64,000 bases of DNA, taken from the NCBI GenBank assembly GCA_963847675.1, contig CAWKAP010000002.1:62001-126000 (forward strand), given 5' to 3'. Position numbers and translations under genes: made by a program. This document shows, one piece after another, positions 35,040 to 44,246 of the stretch; the stretch's first letter is position 1; each line of letters starts with the position of its first letter. Source of the stretch: JADJWR01 sp963847675 (lineage in GTDB: Bacteria; Pseudomonadota; Gammaproteobacteria; Burkholderiales; Burkholderiaceae_F). Under the pieces are notes generated by a model, which saw only the letters and a program-made list of their open reading frames with translations, was not told the DNA's origin and made no database searches.

Positions 35040-35300
35040 ATGGCTGAAGTGCCGAACTGGCTGGCTGGCACGGCCACCGTGGCGGCGCTGGTCGGCTTCG
35101 GGATCTTCCTGTATCCGTGGCTGCTCGCGCGCCGCTACGGCGCGGTCGCCGTGACGGCGGGCACCGCGGCACTGACCGTGCTGTTCTTTCTTTTCGACAG
35201 CGGCAGCGGCGACACGGTGGTCTCGGCAGCTCTCGCATTGCTGTGGGCGGCCGCCCCGGCGGCGGTAGGAGTCATCGTCTTCCGTCTGCAGCACGGCTGA
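35040..35300 (+). CDS. Small membrane protein of unknown function
   Basis: An 86-residue protein with three likely transmembrane segments (TATVAALVGFGIFLYPWLLA, GAVAVTAGTAALTVLFFLF and VVSAALALLWAAAPAAVGVIV). No known motif. It begins 9 nt after lipA and may be in the same transcript. Length, hydrophobic pattern and GC-rich third positions support a real gene, but I cannot assign a family. Confidence 0.6.
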   Translation: MAEVPNWLAGTATVAALVGFGIFLYPWLLARRYGAVAVTAGTAALTVLFFLFDSGSGDTVVSAALALLWAAAPAAVGVIVFRLQHG

Positions 35301-35326
35301 CCGGCCGGCCCGGCAGGGACGGGCGA

Positions 35327-37342
35327 TCAGGAGATCTGCGGCAGGCTCGGCTGCCGAACAGCGCCTTCATCGCCGCGCTCGCCGGCTTCGCGCACCGCCG
35401 CGGCGGCCGCATCGCCGAGCAGCTGCGGCGGCAACGGCGCATCGAGCGCGGCGCAGATCGTGCGCAGGCAACTGGCGGCCTTCCAGTGGGTCTGGCCGTC
35501 GATGAAGGCCACCGCGGTGCAGGCCTTGATCACCCTCGGCTTCACGAGCGGTGCGAGCTGGTTCAGCCGATCGAGCGCGCGCGAGACCGCATCGAGCTCG
35601 ATCGATTCGACCGGCACCCGCGGCGGATCGATGCCGACGAGCAGCAGCACGCCGGCGTTGTATGCACGGTCGGGGCCCTCGGGGAGCCGCACGCTGGCCA
35701 GCAGCGACATGACCAGCCCGACCTCGGCCGCAAGCGGCTCCAGGCCGGCAAAGCGCACCGGCGCCGGTCGGTGCGCGTCGCGGCCGGCGCGGCGCTTCAG
35801 TACGGTAAACAGCAGGAACTCGTGCAACGTGACGCGGCCGTCGGCGGCGATCAGCCCGTGCGCCAGCAGCAGCAGCCGTTCGCGCACCGGGACGGCAAGC
35901 TTCAGCAGTGTCGGCCCCGCCCGGTCGAGCAGTTGCAGACGCAGCCCCGGTGGCAGTCGCTGGACATCGTCGTGAAAGGCATCGACCCGCTGCGCGGCAT
36001 CGGTTCCGTAGGCCTCGGCCACCAGCTGCCGCTGCTGACCGGAAAACGGCCTGTCCTTTTCGATCAGCATGGCCAGCACGACGAGCGGCGCCTGCGACGT
36101 GTCGAAGAGCGCCGCCTCGAGTTCCGTCTCCCCCGGCAGCTTCATGACGGCCTGCGCGAGGGCATGACCGTCGACGCGGGTCACTCCGATCGATTGCTCC
36201 AGTGCTTCGCTGCGCGCCGGTTCTGCCACCAGCGCCACGAGCGGGCTGAGCAGGCGATCGTCCTCGACCGCACCGCCGGCCGCCGGCGCGATCGCCGCCC
36301 GCGCTGGGGCTGAGCCGGCCTCGCCCAGCGCCTCGGCCAGCGGCAGTTCGTGCGCCGGCAGCAGCGGCAGCGCCCGCCCATAGATCCGCTGGATGCGCGC
36401 CGGCAGCGGCGGATGGGTCGCGAACAGGCCGGAGACGAAGCTCGGCTTGGCGGCGCCGAGAAACAGGTGCGACAGTGTTTCCGCATGCGGATGCCCGATG
36501 CCGCTGCCGGGCAGGCCCGGCTGGGTCAGGCCGCCGATCTTGCGCAGCGCGCCGCCGATGCCGTCCGGATTGCGCGTGAACTGCACGCTGCTCGCATCGG
36601 CGAGGTACTCGCGCTGCCGCGACACCGCCGCCTTGATCAGGCGGCCGAAGAACACGCCGACATAGCCGATGATCCACAGCGCGATGCCGGCGAACATCAG
36701 CACGGCCACGCCGCCCCGGCTGTCACGACTGCCGCGGCCGATCTCCATCATGAAGCGGCCGAACATCGAAAGCATCAGCAGCCCGAAGAGGACGCCGATC
36801 AGGCGGATGTTCAGCCGCATGTCACCGTTCAGGATATGGCTGAATTCGTGCCCGATCACGCCCTGAAGTTCGTCTCGCGTCAGCCGCGTGAGCGTGCCGC
36901 GCGTGACGGCGATCACCGCGTCGTGCAGCGAGTGTCCGGCGGCAAACGCGTTGATCGACATCTCGTTGTCCATCACGTACACGCGCGGCACCGGCGTGCC
37001 GGACGCCAGCGCCATTTCCTCGACCACGTTGACGAGCCGCCGCTCGAGCAGGTCGCGCGTCGACGAGTCGACCAGGCGCGCGCCGATCATCCGCGCCACG
37101 GCGTCGCCGCCGCTGGCCAGCCGCGCCGTCTCCCACCAGGTTCCGGCACCGATCATCAGCAGCGTGACCAGCGTGTTGGTCAGGTAGAAACCGCGCGGCA
37201 GCGGCGGCGAGAAGACGCTGAAGTACAGGAACGTTGCCACCACGTTGACCGCCAGCACGATCGCGATCACCGCCAGCGTGAACAGGACGATCAGCCGGCG
37301 ACTGACCCGACGCGCGGCTTCCTGATGCTCGAAGAAGTTCAT
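35327..37342 (-). CDS. M48 family metalloprotease, HtpX-like with large C-terminal extension
   Basis: A 671-residue membrane zinc metalloprotease. Two N-terminal membrane segments (near residues 17-45 and 55-68) precede the HEFSH zinc motif at 165-169. Further hydrophobic segments follow, and the third zinc ligand is the Glu of REYLADASS. HtpX enzymes have about 290 residues; here roughly 340 extra residues follow, with HPPLPARIQRIYGRALPLLP as the boundary and then helical, Ala/Leu-rich sequence without a recognised domain. It is next to lemA, a frequent pairing for large M48 proteases. Role in membrane protein quality control is inferred. Confidence 0.85.
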   Translation of the reverse strand: MNFFEHQEAARRVSRRLIVLFTLAVIAIVLAVNVVATFLYFSVFSPPLPRGFYLTNTLVTLLMIGAGTWWETARLASGGDAVARMIGARLVDSSTRDLLERRLVNVVEEMALASGTPVPRVYVMDNEMSINAFAAGHSLHDAVIAVTRGTLTRLTRDELQGVIGHEFSHILNGDMRLNIRLIGVLFGLLMLSMFGRFMMEIGRGSRDSRGGVAVLMFAGIALWIIGYVGVFFGRLIKAAVSRQREYLADASSVQFTRNPDGIGGALRKIGGLTQPGLPGSGIGHPHAETLSHLFLGAAKPSFVSGLFATHPPLPARIQRIYGRALPLLPAHELPLAEALGEAGSAPARAAIAPAAGGAVEDDRLLSPLVALVAEPARSEALEQSIGVTRVDGHALAQAVMKLPGETELEAALFDTSQAPLVVLAMLIEKDRPFSGQQRQLVAEAYGTDAAQRVDAFHDDVQRLPPGLRLQLLDRAGPTLLKLAVPVRERLLLLAHGLIAADGRVTLHEFLLFTVLKRRAGRDAHRPAPVRFAGLEPLAAEVGLVMSLLASVRLPEGPDRAYNAGVLLLVGIDPPRVPVESIELDAVSRALDRLNQLAPLVKPRVIKACTAVAFIDGQTHWKAASCLRTICAALDAPLPPQLLGDAAAAAVREAGERGDEGAVRQPSLPQIS

Positions 37343-37481
37343 CGCGGCCGGTCAGGTCCGGGGCTGGGAGCCAAGGCCACGGGGAACGACGGAGAGAGGC
37401 AGCATGCCCGATCTCAGTGCGCTCCGCGTCCTTCGTGCGACTTGCGACTTCACCAGTTCGGCGAGGCCGCCGGCCGCCGTG

Positions 37482-38069
37482 TCAGAACTGCACCTTGACC
37501 GGTTTCTTCTCTTCCGCGCTCTCGGTGGCCGCCAGCAGCTCCGCCTGGCGGAACGAGAACACGCCGGCAATGATGTTGCTGGGAAACTGCTCGACCGCGG
37601 TGTTGTAGCTCATCACCGAGTCGTTGAACGCCTGTCGCGCGAAGGCGATCTTGTTCTCGGTGCTGGTCAGTTCCTCGGAAAGCTGCATCATGTTCTGGTT
37701 GGCCTTCAGGTCCGGGTAGGCCTCGGCCAGCGCGAACAGCTTGCCGAGCGCGCCGGACAGCAGCCCCTCGGCTGCGGCCAGGCCCTTGATCGCCCCCGGG
37801 TCGGCCGGATTGGCCGCGGCAGCGGAGTTGGCGGCAACGGCGCCGGCGCGGGCCTTGATCACCGCCTCGAGCGTCTCGCGCTCGTGCTTCATGTAGCCCT
37901 TGGCGGTCTCGACCAGATTGGGGATCAGGTCGTAGCGGCGCTTCAGCTGCACATCGATCTGCGCGAACGCGTTCTTGAACACGTTGCGCAGGCTGACCAG
38001 CCGGTTGTAGGCGCCGATCACCCAGAAAACCACCACCGCGATCAGGCCAAGAAAGATGATCCAGCCCAT
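37482..38069 (-). CDS. lemA: LemA family protein
   Basis: A 195-residue protein with one N-terminal membrane segment (IIFLGLIAVVVFWVIGAYN) and a helical LemA domain: LVSLRNVFKNAFAQIDVQLKRRYDLIPNLVETAKGY, then LTSTENKIAFARQAFNDSVMSYN. Function is unknown but the gene often travels with M48 proteases, as here, 139 nt upstream of the protease gene. ATG at 38069 matches the family start. Confidence 0.92.
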   Translation of the reverse strand: MGWIIFLGLIAVVVFWVIGAYNRLVSLRNVFKNAFAQIDVQLKRRYDLIPNLVETAKGYMKHERETLEAVIKARAGAVAANSAAAANPADPGAIKGLAAAEGLLSGALGKLFALAEAYPDLKANQNMMQLSEELTSTENKIAFARQAFNDSVMSYNTAVEQFPSNIIAGVFSFRQAELLAATESAEEKKPVKVQF

Positions 38070-38224
38070 GCCGTCCCCTCCTCGTGGTTCGCGCCGACCG
38101 CGAAGCGGCCGCAGGCGTCGCGGCGGACTATAAGAGAATCCGCAGTCCGCGCAATGGATTTGTGGCAGGCGTCACGGTTGGCGACGGTCGCCCACCCGGT
38201 CCCGGGCAGGCCGGCGCATCGGCG

Positions 38225-38869
38225 TCACTTGGGCTGCGCATCGGCCGGCGGCTTGCCATCCAGCGCGCGGACTTCCTGGTCGCTGAGGTAATCGAAGAAC
38301 TTGACCACCCGCTGAACCCCCGCAACGCGGCTGGCGGCGCGCGCAGCGGCGTCGCCCTCACCCTGCGTGACGCGGCCCATCAGGTAGACGACGGCGCGCT
38401 CGGAAACGACCTTGATCGCACCGCTCGGCACGTCCGGCGCCTGCAGCAGCGCCGCCAGCACCTTGGATGTCAGCGCCGTGTCGAAGTTGCGGTTGCTGAG
38501 CGTCGACAGGCTGCCGACATGCAGCTCGTTCAGCACGGCCGAGACGTTTGCCGATTTCCGCGCAATGGCCTCCGCATCCTGCTTCGCCTGCTCGGTGGTC
38601 ACTTCACCGGTCAGCAGCACGCGCTGGTTGTAGCTGGTGACGCTGATGTGGGCGCGGTCGCTCGGGAACTTCTCGCCGAACGCGTTGATGAGACGCAGTT
38701 CGATGGCCTGGTCCTCGAGCTGGATTCCCGGCGAGCGGCGGTCGCTGGCGACCATCGCGCCGCCGGCGACCGCGCCGCCGACGACCAGCGCCGCGCAGCC
38801 GCCGGTGACAGACAACACGGCGGCGGCCGCCATTGCGACCAGCGCGATGCGCCGAGAATTGAACATCAT
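38225..38869 (-). CDS. dolP: DolP/YraP-like outer-membrane lipoprotein with BON domains
   Basis: A 214-residue lipoprotein. ATG at 38869 follows a GGGAG site and gives a signal peptide ending VTGGC, the lipidation Cys. Two BON domains follow (ISVTSYNQRVLLTGEVTTEQ and IKVVSERAVVYLMGRVTQGE), which bind anionic phospholipids. DolP helps maintain outer-membrane integrity. It sits with yraN, an lpoA-like gene and rsmI, the conserved yraLMNP neighbourhood. The usual diaA gene between yraN and dolP is absent here. Confidence 0.88.
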   Translation of the reverse strand: MMFNSRRIALVAMAAAAVLSVTGGCAALVVGGAVAGGAMVASDRRSPGIQLEDQAIELRLINAFGEKFPSDRAHISVTSYNQRVLLTGEVTTEQAKQDAEAIARKSANVSAVLNELHVGSLSTLSNRNFDTALTSKVLAALLQAPDVPSGAIKVVSERAVVYLMGRVTQGEGDAAARAASRVAGVQRVVKFFDYLSDQEVRALDGKPPADAQPK

Positions 38870-38888
38870 GTTTGCTCCCATGTGGCGG

Positions 38889-39293
38889 TCAGTCGGCAGT
38901 GAACGCATCCCGGATCCAGTCGCGGATTCCGTCACCGTCCGCGGTAATTACGTCGAAACGGCAAGGCGGAGGCTCGCTGCGCGCGCCGAAGCGCCGCAGC
39001 AGGAAGTGCTGCGCGGCGCGCACCAGCTTCCGGCGCTTGACGAAATCGACGCTGCCGTCGGCGCCGCCGAAGCCGTCGCTGCGACGCATGCGCACCTCGA
39101 CGAAAACGAGCGTGCCGCCGTCGTCGGCCACGATGTCGATCTCGCCCTCTCTGAAGCGGACATTGCGCTCGAGGATACGGCAACCGGCGTTCTCGAGCCT
39201 CGTGCAGGCAGCAGCCTCCGCAGCGTCGCCGGCGCGCTGGCGCGCCGTGGGCGTGCCGGGACGGGCGTGATTGCGCCGGCGCAGGAAGCTCAT
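38889..39293 (-). CDS. yraN: UPF0102 family protein YraN
   Basis: A 134-residue protein with a restriction endonuclease-like core: GDAAEAAACTRLENAGCRIL, the catalytic-type REGEIDIVADDGGTLVFVEVRMR (Glu-Asp...Glu-x-Arg) and FVKRRKLVRAAQHFL. UPF0102 members resemble Holliday-junction nucleases but no function is established. It starts 4 nt inside the end of the lpoA-like gene, so they are coupled. Confidence 0.92.
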   Translation of the reverse strand: MSFLRRRNHARPGTPTARQRAGDAAEAAACTRLENAGCRILERNVRFREGEIDIVADDGGTLVFVEVRMRRSDGFGGADGSVDFVKRRKLVRAAQHFLLRRFGARSEPPPCRFDVITADGDGIRDWIRDAFTAD

Positions 39294-40381
39294 CGCAGCA
39301 CGTCCCTCCTTTCGGCCTTGCCGTCCACGAAGACCGCCAGCGACGGCAAACGTTCAACGCGGCCGGCTAGCGCAGGGTCGATGCGCAGTCGCCCGGTAAC
39401 GCCATCCAGCTCGAAGCGCGGCGTTCCGCGCAGCCTTTCGGCGGCAATGCGGTACGCGTCGATGCCGAGGGCATACAGCCGCTCCAGTTCCGCGCTGTAC
39501 GGCATGGCCGGCCGCGAATACGTCATGACCGCCGCATGATCCGGCTCGAGCAGCCAGGGCATGTCGACGAAGGCGATCCCCTCGAGATCCTGCGCCAGAC
39601 CAATCGCAGACTGGTCGAACAGGTGGATGCGCGACGTCGCCACGACCGGCACGTCAGCCGGAAGCCACGGCCGCACGGCCGCCGCCTCGCCCGCATCGAG
39701 CGCGAGCAGGATCGCCCGCCATGGCTGCGCGGCGAGTTGCTTGCCCAGCCCGGCCAGGCGCTCCTGCTTCAACAAGAGTTCGATCGTCTCGACGGGCCAC
39801 TCTTGCTCGCGCGCTGCCGCGATGAACGCGGCGCCGGCGCGGCGCTCGAGTCCGCCGCTCCCGATGATCACCGCGAAAGGGCTCGAGCCGGCGCTCACGC
39901 CGGCCGCCAGAGGCCCGCGCACCAGCGCACGAACGATGCTTCTCGCCTCGTCCTCGACGCGCAGGCCGAGCGCGAGCATCGACGACGGCAGTGGCGCATC
40001 GCCGGTCGGCACGTTCAGCGCCAGCACCGGCAAGCGCGTCTCGCCGGCGCGCGCCAGTGAGTCGACTGCGTCGCGCGACAGGGGGCCGACGATCATTCGT
40101 GCGCCGCGCCAGGCCGCCGCCTCGATCGCCGCCATCACCGCAGCCGGCGTCTCGTCGGTGTCGCGCGACTCGATCGCCATCGGTGCCCCGGCGGCAGCAT
40201 GCGCAGCGAAGAACCCGGAACGCACCGCTTCGGCCGCGCGCGCGAATGGCGTCGCTTCGCCGGGAAGCACCAGCACGATGGCCGGCAGCGTCTCCGCCGG
40301 TGCCGGCGGGTTTGCGGTCGGCTGGGCAGCCGCCGACAATGTCACGGCGATCAGCCCGAGCATGGACAGCACACGACGCAT
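39290..40381 (-). CDS. LpoA/YraM-like penicillin-binding protein activator
   Basis: A 363-residue exported protein with the periplasmic-binding-protein fold of the LpoA C-terminal domain. ATG at 40381 gives a signal peptide (VLSMLGLIAVTLSAAA) without a lipobox Cys, unlike E. coli LpoA. Landmarks: IVLVLPGEATPFARAAEAV, ARMIVGPLSRDAVDSLA, DQSAIGLAQDLEGIAFVDMPWLL, and YALGIDAYRIAAERL. It lacks the N-terminal TPR domain of gamma-type LpoA. Its start codon shares the palindrome CATG with that of the divergent rsmI gene. Role in activating PBP1A-type synthases is inferred from the family. Confidence 0.82.
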   Translation of the reverse strand: MRRVLSMLGLIAVTLSAAAQPTANPPAPAETLPAIVLVLPGEATPFARAAEAVRSGFFAAHAAAGAPMAIESRDTDETPAAVMAAIEAAAWRGARMIVGPLSRDAVDSLARAGETRLPVLALNVPTGDAPLPSSMLALGLRVEDEARSIVRALVRGPLAAGVSAGSSPFAVIIGSGGLERRAGAAFIAAAREQEWPVETIELLLKQERLAGLGKQLAAQPWRAILLALDAGEAAAVRPWLPADVPVVATSRIHLFDQSAIGLAQDLEGIAFVDMPWLLEPDHAAVMTYSRPAMPYSAELERLYALGIDAYRIAAERLRGTPRFELDGVTGRLRIDPALAGRVERLPSLAVFVDGKAERRDVLR

Positions 40382-41264
40382 GAACCACCCGCGACTCGAG
40401 GACGACGCGCTCGTCGTCGCCAGCGGCGTTGTCCGGCAGGACCTGCCGGCGCCGGCCCTGTACGTCGTGGCCACGCCGATCGGCAACCTGGCCGACATCA
40501 CGTTGCGCGCCCTCTGGGTGCTGTCGAAGGTGGATGCCATTGCCGCCGAGGATACCCGCACCGCAGGCACGCTTCTGCGTCGCTACGGCATCGAAACGCC
40601 GCTGCTTGCCGCGCACGAGCACAACGAGCGCACCGCAGCAGCCGCCATCGTCGAGCGGCTGCATGAAGGCCGCCGCATCGCGCTCGTGACGGACGCCGGA
40701 ACGCCGGCCATCTCCGATCCTGGCGCCCGGCTCGTGCGCGCCGTGCTCGAGGCCGGGTTGCGCGTGATCCCGGTGCCCGGAGCGAGTTCGCTGACCGCAG
40801 CGGCGTCGGCGGCAGGACTCAACGCTGACCTGCTTTCATTCGCCGGCTTCCTGCCGCGTGGCGGGCACGAGCGGGAGCGCCTTCTTCGGGAGTTGTCGGC
40901 GCGCGGCGAGGCGTTCGTCCTGTTCGAGGCGCCGCACCGCGTCGAGGCAACGGCCGCCGAACTGTCGGCTGCGCTCGACGCGCAGCGGCGCGTGGTGATC
41001 GCGCGCGAACTGACCAAGAAGTTCGAGACGCTGCAGGTGTGCCGGGCGTGCGAACTTGCGGCGACCATCGGCGCCGGGCCTCGCGGCGAATACGTGCTGC
41101 TGGTCGATGCCGCCGATGTGGCCGCCGCCGACATCGATGCCGGCACGCGGCGCTGGCTGGCCGCGCTGGCCGAAGTGATGCCCGCGTCGCGCGCTGCGGC
41201 GGTGGCCGCCAAGGTCAGTGGCGTGCCGCGCGCGCAGCTGTACGCGCTGCTCCTGAAAGAATGA
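40380..41264 (+). CDS. rsmI: 16S rRNA (cytidine1402-2'-O)-methyltransferase RsmI
   Basis: A 294-residue tetrapyrrole-methylase-fold enzyme that methylates C1402 of 16S rRNA. Motifs: ALYVVATPIGNLADITLRAL, AAEDTRTAGTLLRRYGI, LVTDAGTPAISDPG, VIPVPGASSLTAA and FAGFLPRGGHERERLLREL. ATG at 40380 overlaps the ATG of the opposite-strand lpoA-like gene by 2 nt (CATG); no other in-frame start lies before the family core. It normally borders lpoA and yraN, but here it is in divergent rather than parallel order. Confidence 0.92.
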   Translation: MNHPRLEDDALVVASGVVRQDLPAPALYVVATPIGNLADITLRALWVLSKVDAIAAEDTRTAGTLLRRYGIETPLLAAHEHNERTAAAAIVERLHEGRRIALVTDAGTPAISDPGARLVRAVLEAGLRVIPVPGASSLTAAASAAGLNADLLSFAGFLPRGGHERERLLRELSARGEAFVLFEAPHRVEATAAELSAALDAQRRVVIARELTKKFETLQVCRACELAATIGAGPRGEYVLLVDAADVAAADIDAGTRRWLAALAEVMPASRAAAVAAKVSGVPRAQLYALLLKE

Positions 41265-41342
41265 TGCCGATTCCGCCGGACGTCGGCGCGCCAGGCTGGC
41301 CGCATCCGCGAGCCAGTTGCCGGCCATCGGCGATCGCGCCGA

Positions 41343-42785
41343 TCAGGCGGGCACCTGGGTGACGATGGCAGCGACCGCCGCGCTGAGCTTCTTGACGCAG
41401 TCGATGTGGAGGAACTCGTTGGGTCCATGCGCGTTCGACTTCGGCCCGAGCACGCCGGTGATCAGGAACTGCGCGCGCGGAAACCTCTCGCCGAGCATGT
41501 TCATGAACGGGATCGTTCCGCCCTCGCCGATCCACGCGGCCCCGCGAGCGAAGGCGGCGCGCGAGGCTTCGTCGACAGCGCGCGCCAGCCACGGCGCCGT
41601 CGCCGGCGCGTTCCACCCGCTAGCGCCCCAGTCGGCATCGAACGTCACGCGGGCGTTATAGGGCGGATCTGCCTCCAGCAGCCGCTTCAGCGCCTGCGTC
41701 GCCTGCTGGCCGTCGACCGTCGGCGGCAGGCGCAGGCTGAGCTTGAACGTGGTCTTCGGCCGCAGCACGTTGCCGGCCGAGTCGATCGACGGGAAACCGG
41801 CCGCGCCGGTGACCGACAGTGCCGGCCGCCAGGTGCGCGCAAGGATGCCCTCGACCGGATCGGTCGTGGTCGGCATGGCGTGCATCTGCCCGCCTTCGCC
41901 ATGCGAACAGCCGACCCAGGGAAACTGCTTCCATACCTGCTCGCCGAGGATCTCCCCGGCAGCGCGCGCCTGCGCCAGCCGCTCAGCCGGAATCTCCGCG
42001 TGGAAGGCATCGGCGAGCACGCGACCCGTGGCCGGATCATCGATCCGGTTGAGCAACTGCCGCGCAATGCGCATCGAGCTAGGCACGATGCCGCTGGCGT
42101 TGCCCGAGTGCACTCCTTCGGACAGCACTTCGACCGTCAGCGTGCCGCCGACGAGACCGCGCAGCGAGGTGGTGACCCACAGCTGGTCGTAGCTTCCGCA
42201 ACCGGAATCGAGCCCGGCGACCAGCGCCACGTCGCCGAAGCGCGGCGCCAGCTGCTCCAGGTAGGCCGGCAGGTCTGGGCTGCCCGACTCCTCGCAGGTT
42301 TCGATCAGTCCCACACAGCGCGGCCGCGCCGCGCCCTGCGCGTCGAGCGCGGCGATGACCGACAGCGCCGCATAGACGGCGTAGCCGTCGTCGGCGGCGC
42401 CGCGGCCGTAGAGCTTGCCGTCCTCGATCACCGGCCGCCATGGCCCGAGCCCTGCGCGCCAGCCGTCCATCTCGGGCTGCTTGTCCAGATGCCCGTAGAA
42501 AAGCACGGTACGGTCGTTACCCAGGCCGTGGCTGGCCGGAACGTCGAAGAACAGGCACGGCGTGCGCCCGTCGATCGCAACGATCTCGAGCTGCAGCCCG
42601 GCAATCCGCTGCGCCGCCGCCCAGCCGTGCGCGTCCCGAACCACCTGCTGCAGGTAGCCGTGCGCCTGCCAGCCGGCGTCGAATGCCGGCGACTTGGCGG
42701 GCACCTTCACGTAGTCGACCAGCCGCGGGATCAGATCATCGTCCCAGCGACGGTCGAGAAACTGGCGGATTTCGGCGAGATTCAT
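41343..42785 (-). CDS. M20 family metallopeptidase
   Basis: A 480-residue zinc peptidase of the ArgE/DapE/CPG2 superfamily. Metal-site motifs: VLFYGHLDKQPEMDGW (His and Asp), GRGAADDGYAVYAALSVIAAL (bridging Asp) and IETCEESGSPDLPAYLE (catalytic Glu with its neighbour). The lid domain has SEGVHSGNASG, and the C-terminus GPNEFLHIDCVKKLSAAV. No signal peptide. The dipeptidase-type lid suggests a cytosolic peptidase, but the substrate cannot be named. It is convergent with rsmI. Confidence 0.9.
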   Translation of the reverse strand: MNLAEIRQFLDRRWDDDLIPRLVDYVKVPAKSPAFDAGWQAHGYLQQVVRDAHGWAAAQRIAGLQLEIVAIDGRTPCLFFDVPASHGLGNDRTVLFYGHLDKQPEMDGWRAGLGPWRPVIEDGKLYGRGAADDGYAVYAALSVIAALDAQGAARPRCVGLIETCEESGSPDLPAYLEQLAPRFGDVALVAGLDSGCGSYDQLWVTTSLRGLVGGTLTVEVLSEGVHSGNASGIVPSSMRIARQLLNRIDDPATGRVLADAFHAEIPAERLAQARAAGEILGEQVWKQFPWVGCSHGEGGQMHAMPTTTDPVEGILARTWRPALSVTGAAGFPSIDSAGNVLRPKTTFKLSLRLPPTVDGQQATQALKRLLEADPPYNARVTFDADWGASGWNAPATAPWLARAVDEASRAAFARGAAWIGEGGTIPFMNMLGERFPRAQFLITGVLGPKSNAHGPNEFLHIDCVKKLSAAVAAIVTQVPA

Positions 42786-42824
42786 CGGCGGCTCCCTGAT
42801 CGTGCGGCGGCGATTCTGCGCCCG

Positions 42825-44141
42825 TCAGGCGCCGCTGTCATCGTCGGCCGTCGCCGCCTGCGGTTGCCGCGCGACCAGCAGCTTGTCGATGCGGGTGCGG
42901 TCCATGTCGACGATCTCGAAGCGCAGGCCGCCGGCCTCGAATCGTTCGCCGACCTTCGGGATGTGGCCGAGCTGGGACAGCGCGAAGCCAGCCAGCGTGT
43001 GGTAGCTGCCCTCCTCTTCGCCGGGCAGCCGATCGAGTTCGAGCAGGCCGCGGAAGCGCTCTATGCCGATCGTGCCATCGACCAGCCACGAGCCGTCGCC
43101 ACGCTGCACGGCATCCTGTTCGGCGACCATGCCCTCGTCGGGGACATCACCGACGATCGAGGCCATCACGTCGGTCAGCGTGACCAGCCCCTGCACCTGG
43201 CCGTATTCGTCGACGACCAGCGCGAACTGGGCCCGCACCTTGCGGAACAGTTCCATCAGCTTGGTCGTGGTCACCGATTCCGGCACGTATAGCGGCGGCC
43301 GCAGCATGCGTTCGATCTGCAGCGGCTGGTTATCGAGTGCCGGCTGCAGCAGGTCGCCCACGTGCAGCACGCCGAGTACCCGGTCGAGGCCGCCGCGCAC
43401 GACCACCACGCGGTGGTGCGGACAGTCGGCCAGTTGCTGGCGCACCGTCGACTCCGGCTCGTCGAGGTCGACGGTGCAGACGTCGGCACGCGGCGTCATG
43501 ATGGCGCCGATGCGCTGCTGGTCCAGGCGCAGCACGTTGGCGACGATCGGCAGTTCGCTGCGATGAAAGACGCCGGCCTCGGCGCCTTGGCGCATCAGCA
43601 CCGCGATTTCCTCGTCGGTGACCGGCGGCTCCTTGCGCCGCGGCGCGCGCAACAGGCGCAGCAGCAGGTCGCTCGACGCCGACAACAGCCACACCGGCGC
43701 GCGCGCGAAGCGGGCCAGCCAATGCATCGGCCGTGCGATCACGGCCGCGATCACCTCCGGCCTGAGCAGCGCCAGCCGCTTGGGCACCAGCTCGCCGACC
43801 AGCACAGTCAGGTAGGTAATCCCGGCAACCACCGCGGCAAGCGCCAGGCCACTGGCATACGGTGCCAGCAGCGGCAAGCCGGCGATGCGCTCGGCCAGCG
43901 GTGCGACCAGGGCCGACTCGCCAATCGCGCCACTGAGGATGCCGACGCTGGTGATGCCGACCTGGATCGTCGAAAGGAAGATCGATGGCGAGTCGTGCAG
44001 CGCCATCGCCACCCGGGCGCCCGGCATGCCGTCATCGATCAGGCGCTGCAGGCGCGCCTTGCGCGACGTCACCACCGCGATCTCCGACATCGCGAACACG
44101 CCGTTGAGCAGGATCAGCAGGGCAAGCAGGAGCAGTTCCAT
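42825..44141 (-). CDS. CNNM/CBS hemolysin-family membrane protein (CorC/TlyC type)
   Basis: A 438-residue protein: an N-terminal CNNM (DUF21) transmembrane domain of about four segments (MELLLLALLILLNGVFAMSE onward), two CBS domains (starting IGAIMTPRADVCTVDLDE and ERMLRPPLYVPESVTTTKL, with FALVVDEYGQVQGLVTLTDVM), and a C-terminal CorC/HlyC domain with YHTLAGFALSQLGHIPKVGE. Such proteins are linked to Mg or Co efflux. ATG at 44141 is used because it starts the membrane domain; an upstream extension to 44237 looks non-coding. Confidence 0.9.
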   Translation of the reverse strand: MELLLLALLILLNGVFAMSEIAVVTSRKARLQRLIDDGMPGARVAMALHDSPSIFLSTIQVGITSVGILSGAIGESALVAPLAERIAGLPLLAPYASGLALAAVVAGITYLTVLVGELVPKRLALLRPEVIAAVIARPMHWLARFARAPVWLLSASSDLLLRLLRAPRRKEPPVTDEEIAVLMRQGAEAGVFHRSELPIVANVLRLDQQRIGAIMTPRADVCTVDLDEPESTVRQQLADCPHHRVVVVRGGLDRVLGVLHVGDLLQPALDNQPLQIERMLRPPLYVPESVTTTKLMELFRKVRAQFALVVDEYGQVQGLVTLTDVMASIVGDVPDEGMVAEQDAVQRGDGSWLVDGTIGIERFRGLLELDRLPGEEEGSYHTLAGFALSQLGHIPKVGERFEAGGLRFEIVDMDRTRIDKLLVARQPQAATADDDSGA

Positions 44142-44246
44142 CGGCTGTAGGCGGGCAGCCTCGACGGCGGCCGGCGGAAGTTGGGAAAAGAGAGGGCCTT
44201 CGTCGAGCCCGGCCGCTAGCGCTGCGGCGACGACCAACCGGTGGGC

